Of a DNA stretch of 9,270 nt, positions 5,051-9,270 are shown one piece after another; the stretch's first letter is position 1, and each line of letters begins with the position of its first letter. A model generated the notes under the pieces. The model did no database searches and was not told where the DNA came from. It was given only the letters and a program-made list of their open reading frames with translations. Origin of the DNA: an uncultured Pseudomonadota bacterium (GTDB lineage: Bacteria; Myxococcota_A; Polyangia; HGW-17); contig CALKWH010000328.1 of assembly GCA_938004375.1 (NCBI GenBank), positions 1 to 9,270 on the forward strand. Reading direction: 5' to 3'. Position numbers and translations under genes: made by a program.

Positions 5051-7588
5051 ATGAAATCCGTACATTATCTGCTTGCCATTCCTTTGCTGTTCTTCCTGTC
5101 GCTTCACGTCACATCCGCCGCGGGCCAGAAACCCGGCGTCCCACCGACCGACGGGAAAACGAAGACCCTGGTGATCGACGGAGAAACGAAGACCCTGGTG
5201 GTCGAGGGAGAGTGCACCGGTGATACCTGCAAGGCGGGGACAGAACCCGCCTCGGTTCCGCCCGTCGCGCCCGAGCCGACCCCGGCCCCCGCCGCCGATC
5301 CGGCGCAGAAGATCATCGACGTGCTGTTCACCTCCGACCACTATGGCCGCTTCTTCACGCCGGACTGCACCGGGAAGAAGCCGAGCTCGTTCCTGACCGC
5401 CATGGTGCGCCGGGTCGAGGCCCTCGCCCCCACGCTTCTGCCTGCCGGCCAGAAGCCCCTGCTGCTGGGCGGCGGCAACCTGTTCTCCCCCGACGCGATG
5501 GGCCAGCACCTGCTCGAGAACGCCGCGGGCGCCGCGTTCGTGCTCTCCATGTTCCAGAAGATGGGCATGCGGGCGTCGGCCTACGGTCCCGAGGATCTGC
5601 TCGCCCCCGAGCGGGTGCTCGACAACGCCTCGGCCGTGTTCACCGACGGCAAGATCCCGCTGCTGGCCACCAACGTGGAGTGCCAGAAGGCCCAGGAGGC
5701 CCGCTGCAAGGAGCGCGTGGCGCCGCACCTGGTGTTCGAGGTCGACGGCGTGAAGATCGCCGTGCTGGCCCTGTTCCCCGTGGTGCACAACGCGCGCCTG
5801 CCCAAGAACGCGGCCGAGATGATCAAGTTCACCGACCCGGTGAAGGCCTACAAGGCCGCCCGGGAGCAGCTGGCCAAGGACGGCGTGCACCTGGTGTTCG
5901 TCATCTCCCACCTGGACACCGAGATGACCTTCCCCGGCGGCGTGCTCGGCTTTTTGCGCGGGCTCGACGTGCCCGAGCCGGCCGTCGTCTTCTCGTCCCA
6001 GGCGCAGAGCCCGTCGGTGCAGAACCTGGGCTACATCCCGCTGATCAAGCGCAACGAGGGCGCCCTCATCGTCGGCTCCTCGCGCTTCGGCCGCAGCCTC
6101 ACCCAGTTGCGCCTGGCCGTGAAGCCGGACGGCAAGGGCGGCTTCACGGTCGACGGGTCCGCCTCCGAGGCCCGCGATCTGCCGGTGACGCCCGAGCAAC
6201 TGCCCGCCGGGGATCCCGCACTGACCCAGGTCGAGAGCTTCTGCACGGCCTTCAACAAGCCCCTGGGCAACAACGTCATCGAGAAGCCCATGGATCTGGA
6301 GTCTTTCCTGGTCTACGTGCTGGGCGTCATGCGCGCCACCGAGCGCACCGAGCTCGCCGTCATCAACCGGGACATCCTGAACCAGTACGACTTCCCCGTC
6401 TCCGGTCCGGTGACCCGCGAGATGATCGCCCGCATGATCCGCTTCGACTCCTCCATGGTCGTGCTCAACCTCAAGGGCAAGGACGTGAAGACCTTGTTCG
6501 GCGCCTTCGCCGACTCCAACACCGCTGGTTTGAAGATCCTCGGCTTCGAGAAGGGCAAGATCAACAACCGCGACATCGAGGATGACCTGCACTACGCCAT
6601 CGTCACCACGCAATACGTGGCCTCCGGCGGCGGCGGCTTCATCCCCGCGCAGGCCGAACCCAAGGACACCGACCACAGCGTGCGCTCCCTGGTGATGGAG
6701 TTCCTCGCCGCCCGCACGGGCAAGGCCCGCGGCCTGGACGCCGGCGCCGACTTCCCCGACCTGTGGAAGAACTACGTGTGGACCGGCGGCGGCAACATCG
6801 GCATCACCTTCGGCCACTCCAACGTGTTCCACACCGGCGTGTACGAGGACAAACCCAAGCTCATGGGGCAGGACGTGACCTCGATGAACATCGACATCAC
6901 GGTCTTCACCGGCATCTCCAACGTCACCCACGCCCTGACCGGCCGTGCCCGCCTGCTCTACGGCAAGACCTGGACGACCCAGGTGAACGAGCTTGGCGAG
7001 AAGGTGGACGTGGACACCGAGTCCGCCGACGAGGTGAAGTTGAACCTGCTGTACCAGTTGAAGAGCCCGAAGAACGCCTGGTTCAAGGGCTCCTGGTGGG
7101 CGCCCATCCCCTTCGTGGACGTCGGCTACAACACCGAGTTCACGGCCTCGCTCAGGGACGAGACCTACCGCGCCAAGCTCTTCACCGGCGTGCTGGGCCT
7201 GGGCATGGAGGTCTGGGAGAGCCGCCTGTTCTTCAAGGCCGGCGCGGGCATGCGCCGCGAGTACGGCGAGGAGGACGTGAAGTCCCAGAACACGCTGTAC
7301 GCGGGTTGGCAGCTCAACAACGGCGACCTGTTCAAGGTCTTTGGCCAGGGCGTCAAGGGGGAGAGCCGCCTCGACGGGTTCATCCTCGACTCCGACGGCC
7401 AGCCGCTGAACTATGAGATCCAGCTGTCCAACAAGCTCTACTTCGCGTTGAACAACCGCATCTTCTTCTCGTTCACCCACGAGGCCTACGCCCTCAAGCG
7501 CGAGGGCGACCGCTGGTCCTTCGCCATGGACTTCCTGTTCGGCTTCAACGTCCTGTTCGACGCCCGCGTCCCCTTCATCGTGTACTGA
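5051..7588 (+). CDS. Exported 5'-nucleotidase-like protein with degenerate metal site, fused to putative beta-barrel
   Basis: This is an 845-residue exported protein. A signal peptide (residues 1-24, hydrophobic 7-20, cleavage near TSAAG) is followed by a linker with two nine-residue repeats (34-51) and a Pro/Ala-rich stretch (69-86). Residues 87-355 resemble the metallophosphoesterase domain of UshA-like 5'-nucleotidases, but most of the metal site has been lost. The opening motif is SDHYGR (Asp96 kept, second ligand His now Tyr98). The GGD motif is GGGN (140-143), GNHE is GPED (179-182), and GGHSQ is FSSQA (314-318). His287 in ISHLD is kept. Residues 412-535 match the 5'-nucleotidase C-terminal domain, with GGDGY reduced to GGGGF (526-530). 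Residues 575-845 are rich in alternating hydrophobic and polar residues and aromatic turns and end in Tyr, as in outer-membrane beta-barrels. The metal-site loss suggests a pseudoenzyme, perhaps a nucleotide-binding or structural surface protein. The barrel call is from pattern only. Transcribed from its own candidate promoter, downstream of EF-G-like. Confidence 0.8.
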   Translation: MKSVHYLLAIPLLFFLSLHVTSAAGQKPGVPPTDGKTKTLVIDGETKTLVVEGECTGDTCKAGTEPASVPPVAPEPTPAPAADPAQKIIDVLFTSDHYGRFFTPDCTGKKPSSFLTAMVRRVEALAPTLLPAGQKPLLLGGGNLFSPDAMGQHLLENAAGAAFVLSMFQKMGMRASAYGPEDLLAPERVLDNASAVFTDGKIPLLATNVECQKAQEARCKERVAPHLVFEVDGVKIAVLALFPVVHNARLPKNAAEMIKFTDPVKAYKAAREQLAKDGVHLVFVISHLDTEMTFPGGVLGFLRGLDVPEPAVVFSSQAQSPSVQNLGYIPLIKRNEGALIVGSSRFGRSLTQLRLAVKPDGKGGFTVDGSASEARDLPVTPEQLPAGDPALTQVESFCTAFNKPLGNNVIEKPMDLESFLVYVLGVMRATERTELAVINRDILNQYDFPVSGPVTREMIARMIRFDSSMVVLNLKGKDVKTLFGAFADSNTAGLKILGFEKGKINNRDIEDDLHYAIVTTQYVASGGGGFIPAQAEPKDTDHSVRSLVMEFLAARTGKARGLDAGADFPDLWKNYVWTGGGNIGITFGHSNVFHTGVYEDKPKLMGQDVTSMNIDITVFTGISNVTHALTGRARLLYGKTWTTQVNELGEKVDVDTESADEVKLNLLYQLKSPKNAWFKGSWWAPIPFVDVGYNTEFTASLRDETYRAKLFTGVLGLGMEVWESRLFFKAGAGMRREYGEEDVKSQNTLYAGWQLNNGDLFKVFGQGVKGESRLDGFILDSDGQPLNYEIQLSNKLYFALNNRIFFSFTHEAYALKREGDRWSFAMDFLFGFNVLFDARVPFIVY
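5150..5203 (+). repeat. 27-base tandem duplication in coding sequence
   Basis: Two adjacent 27-base units encode DGKTKTLVI and DGETKTLVV, near-identical nine-residue repeats just after the signal peptide. A third partial unit may begin EGE. They lengthen the linker and suggest a recent slippage or duplication event. Confidence 0.85.
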
Positions 7589-7598
7589 CGAAGTCAAA

Positions 7599-7622
7599 GG
7601 GACGCCCGCAAAAGGGCGTCCC
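7599..7622 (+). terminator. Strong hairpin after nucleotidase-like/barrel gene
   Basis: GGGACGCCC and GGGCGTCCC form a perfect nine-base-pair stem around GCAAAA, ten bases after the stop codon. The tail is GCTTGA, not a U-run, so on the plus strand termination may be only partial; the minus strand has TTT after the stem. A second copy is at 7873-7894, so it may also be part of a repeated element. Confidence 0.6.
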
Positions 7623-7675
7623 GCTTGATACCGTCGGTCAAGTTCGATGAGCCCCAGAAAAAGTCGGAAAACAAG

Positions 7676-7699
7676 TCGTTGTCAGTGAAGCGACAGCGA
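7676..7699 (+). other. Hairpin in intergenic spacer
   Basis: TCGTTGTC and GACAGCGA can pair over eight base pairs, one a G-U, around an eight-base loop. It stands immediately before the 19-base inverted repeat and may fold with it in RNA. Confidence 0.45.
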
Positions 7700-7703
7700 A
7701 ACG

Positions 7704-7768
7704 GTTGTCGTAATCGTAATCGTGTTCAAATTCCAAGGTTTCAGGATTCCGATTACGATTACGACAAC
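7704..7768. repeat. 19-base perfect inverted repeat built of hexamers
   Basis: GTTGTCGTAATCGTAATCG at 7704-7722 and its exact reverse complement at 7750-7768 flank a 27-base spacer. Each arm contains two hexamer units (TCGTAA / GATTAC-type). As RNA this is a strong hairpin. No protein function is apparent. Confidence 0.9.
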
Positions 7769-7792
7769 GACCACGACAACGAAAACGAAAAC
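7751..7792 (+). repeat. Degenerate hexamer tract GANNAC x7
   Basis: Seven consecutive six-base units read GATTAC, GATTAC, GACAAC, GACCAC, GACAAC, GAAAAC, GAAAAC. The first two and a half units form the right arm of the preceding inverted repeat. In one frame it reads as alternating Asp/Glu-Asn/Tyr dipeptides, which is a by-product, not evidence of a gene. Confidence 0.85.
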
Positions 7793-7933
7793 GAGATAAA
7801 CAAGCACCAGCGCCCTCTGCTCGGCGGTATCACAGTTGGTCAAGTCCGATGAGCCCTTGACCGGCGCTCAATGGACGCCCGCAAAAGGGCGTCCCGCTTG
7901 AGGTCACGAAGTGGCTGGAGTGATCTTTCCGCG

Positions 7934-7989
7934 CGATCGGGATCGGGATCGGGATCCACTTCGATTTCGATTTCGTTCGATTTCGATTG
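7934..7989 (+). other. G-U-rich hexamer hairpin
   Basis: A tract of CGGGAT units (7938-7955) is followed by TTCGAT units (7960-7987). In plus-strand RNA, 7944-7956 pairs with 7963-7975 over 13 base pairs (four G-U) around a six-base loop, then after a four-base bulge 7934-7943 pairs with 7980-7989 over ten more. On the other strand the G-U positions become C-A mismatches. The structure therefore favours plus-strand RNA. Role unknown: read-through transcript structure or a small RNA. Confidence 0.6.
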
Positions 7990-8001
7990 GAAGAGGGAAA
8001 G

Positions 8002-8016
8002 CCCCCGACGAGGGGG
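8002..8016 (-). terminator. Possible terminator of WD40 gene
   Basis: Read on the minus strand, CCCCC and GGGGG form a short stem around TCGTC, followed by CTTTCCCTCTT, a pyrimidine-rich tail. It lies ten bases after the WD40 stop codon. The stem is short, so confidence is modest. Confidence 0.4.
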
Positions 8017-8026
8017 AAGGGCGTCG

Positions 8027-9224
8027 TCACCGGTCCTGCGGGACCAGGGTCATGCCCTCCAGGCGCATGCCGGCGGCCTCTTCCGCCTCGCGCAGCAGCG
8101 TCCGGGGATCGCGGTGCCAGTGTTCCGGCTCCAGGGGGACGATCCAGATGGCGCGGCCGTCGTTGACCGCGAAGCCGCGGCCGTCCGGTGAGAAGGCGGG
8201 ACGGGCGACCTGATCCGACAGGCGGAGAATCAGGAGCGCCTCACCCGTGCGGGCGTCCCAGACCCGGGCGGTCCGGTCGAAGCTGGCCGAGAGCAGCAGG
8301 CGGCCGTCGGGGGAGAACACGACGTCGGAGACCCACATCCGGTGGCCGTGCAGCTCCCGGAGCGGCCGCCCGAGGCGGGCGTCCCAGAGGCGGATGGTCC
8401 GGTCCTTGCCCGAGGTGGCAGCGTGAGGCCGTCAGGCGACCAGGCGAGGCCGGTGACGCCCTTGGCGTCGGCCAGGAGGATCCGGACGCAGGCGCCCGAG
8501 TCGAGCTCCCAGATCCGGACGGCCCCATCGTGGCTCGCCGAGGCGAGCCGCCGGCCGTCCGGGGAGAAGGCGAGACCCCACACCATGTCGGTGTGCCCCC
8601 GCAGCTCGCGGGCGGCGCCGTCTCCCTGGGTGGGCCAGACGCGGACGACGCCGTCCCCTGCGCCGGTGGCCAGGAGGCTGCCGTCGGGGGAGAAGACCGC
8701 GCTCATGGCGCCCTGGCCGTGCCCGGGCAGGCTCCGCGTCGTCCGCCAGGCCGGCCCCGCCGTCCACAGTTTCACCGTGCCGTCCGAGGAGGCCGTGGCG
8801 AGCCTGTCGCCGGTGGGCGAGAGCGCCAGATCCATCAGTTCCGCGTGGCGCCCGAGCTCCCGCCATCTGCCGGAGGACAGGTCCCAGCTCCGGATGAGCC
8901 CGTCGAGCTCCCCCGTGATCAGGTTCCGTCCGTCGGGCGTGAAGACCAGCCTGTCGACCTCGCCCGCGGCGTCTTCGTGCAAGGGGCCGCCGAGCTCCCG
9001 GATGGGGGTGTCCGCCACAAGCTCCCAGCGTCGGACCGTGCCGTCTGCGCCGGCCGTGAAGAAGGCGCCGGTGTCCGCGGCGATCGCCAGCGAACGCACC
9101 ATGTCGTCATGGGCCTGCAGGGTCTGCACCGTGAAACCGTCGGTTCCTCGACGGAGGCGGACCGTCCGGTCCTCGCTCGAGGACAGGAGCCAGGCGCCGT
9201 CGGACGAGAACGCCAGCTCCGAGA
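8027..9224 (-). CDS. WD40-repeat protein, N-terminally cut, one-base frameshift
   Basis: This is the C-terminal part, about 400 residues, of a WD40 beta-propeller protein. Reading in from the adapter junction there are about nine repeats, each with a FSPDG-type strand, an L(A/S)(T/S)AS.DG turn and a W or WD end; several keep the GH of the classic repeat (for example LRGHTDM and LHGHRMW). The frame runs without stop from 9222 to about 8420, then continues in a second frame to the TGA at 8027-8029. The break falls inside repeat seven, after SPDGLTL, where one C is missing from plus-strand GGCCAGC (now GGCAGC, near 8419). Restoring it gives SPDGLTLATSGKDRTIRLWD. After the last blade comes a short helical tail with DPRTLLREAEEAAG. 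Such propellers are protein-interaction scaffolds, often attached to Ser/Thr kinases in Myxococcota and Planctomycetes; the N-terminal domain is outside the window, so that link is only possible. A GTG at 9129 is not the real start. Confidence 0.85.
8415..8423 (-). other. Frameshift site in WD40 gene
   Basis: Plus-strand GTGGCAGCG appears where GTGGCCAGCG would keep the WD40 reading frame. A one-base deletion moves the frame from that of 8420-9222 to that of 8027-8418. Either a true mutation or an assembly error in a G+C-rich run. Confidence 0.75.
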
Positions 9225-9270
9225 AGATCGGAAGAGCGTCGTGTAGGGAAAGAGTGTAGATCTCGGTGGT
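9225..9270 (-). other. Illumina adapter (artefact)
   Basis: The last 46 bases are the exact reverse complement of the first 46, beginning AGATCGGAAGAGCGTCGTGT. They are the same Illumina P5-side adapter and not genomic. The WD40 gene is cut here. Confidence 0.98.

Larger units (their letters stand above)
7600..7901. repeat. Duplicated short elements A and B (order A-B ... B-A)
   Basis: Element A, the hairpin GGACGCCCGCAAAAGGGCGT plus the trailing CCCGCTTGA, occurs at 7600-7628 and 7873-7901, in the same orientation. Element B, GGTCAAGTYCGATGAGCCC, occurs at 7636-7654 and 7838-7856 with one mismatch, also in the same orientation. In the second copy B is also the left half of a seven-base-pair dyad (GGTCAAG/CTTGACC, 7838-7862). 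The two copies enclose the hexamer-repeat region. The spacer looks like a duplicated intergenic cassette rearranged around a core. Confidence 0.85.

Noticed and set aside
4844..7597. 917-residue minus-strand open frame opposite the nucleotidase-like gene
   Set aside because: It spans the whole opposite gene and both flanking spacers, including repeats and promoter; no domain is seen.
7625..7852. Small plus-strand open frame with DYDYDN and NENENE repeats
   Set aside because: The alternating dipeptides are the direct by-product of hexamer DNA repeats; there is no RBS or domain.
7600..7901. CRISPR array
   Set aside because: Only two copies of each element, unequal spacing, swapped order and no cas genes.
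7911..8213. Small plus-strand open frame with DRDRDRD and RFRFR repeats
   Set aside because: It is also a translation of the hexamer tract and then runs antisense through the WD40 gene.
1..9270. Transposon or phage terminal inverted repeats
   Set aside because: The 46-base repeats are Illumina adapter, and there is no transposase or phage gene inside.

Overview
The window is a 9,270-base fragment of high-G+C bacterial chromosome. Both ends are Illumina sequencing adapter (bases 1-46, and its reverse complement at 9225-9270), so only about 47-9224 is biological. The first and last genes are cut by those edges. The host looks like a Gram-negative bacterium: one gene is a lipoprotein, and another has a signal peptide followed by what looks like an outer-membrane beta-barrel. 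The Asn-rich linker after the lipobox, the long WD40 propeller and the short repeat-filled intergenic spacers recall Myxococcota or other former Deltaproteobacteria. That placement is inference from style, not from a marker gene.

Layout, left to right. (1) 48-596, plus: C-terminal part of an NAD-dependent sugar epimerase/dehydratase. (2) 597-2381, minus: a lipoprotein with an (NNX)10 linker and a Cthe_2159-type right-handed beta-helix; its stop codon abuts the epimerase stop with no gap. (3) 2382-2615: a divergent intergenic region with a candidate promoter, a G11 tract and a small hairpin. (4) 2616-2789, plus: a 57-residue 2[4Fe-4S] ferredoxin, probably co-transcribed with (5) 2844-4916, plus: an EF-G-like translation GTPase with altered G motifs. 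(6) 5051-7588, plus, with its own candidate promoter: an exported protein joining a 5'-nucleotidase-type module, whose metal site has mostly been lost, to a putative C-terminal beta-barrel. (7) 7589-8026: a 438-base spacer with two duplicated short elements, hexanucleotide repeat tracts and several strong hairpins. (8) 8027-9224, minus: the C-terminal part of a WD40 protein with a one-base frameshift near 8419.

The genes do not form one obvious pathway. Two are envelope or surface proteins (the beta-helix lipoprotein and the nucleotidase-like/barrel fusion). Ferredoxin and the EF-G paralog form a small cytoplasmic unit. The epimerase and WD40 fragments belong to neighbours that lie outside the window. 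The points most worth following are the degenerate nucleotidase/barrel fusion, the EF-G paralog without the usual catalytic His and NKxD motif, and the hexamer-repeat hairpins at 7676-7989, one of which folds well only as plus-strand RNA because it relies on G-U pairs.
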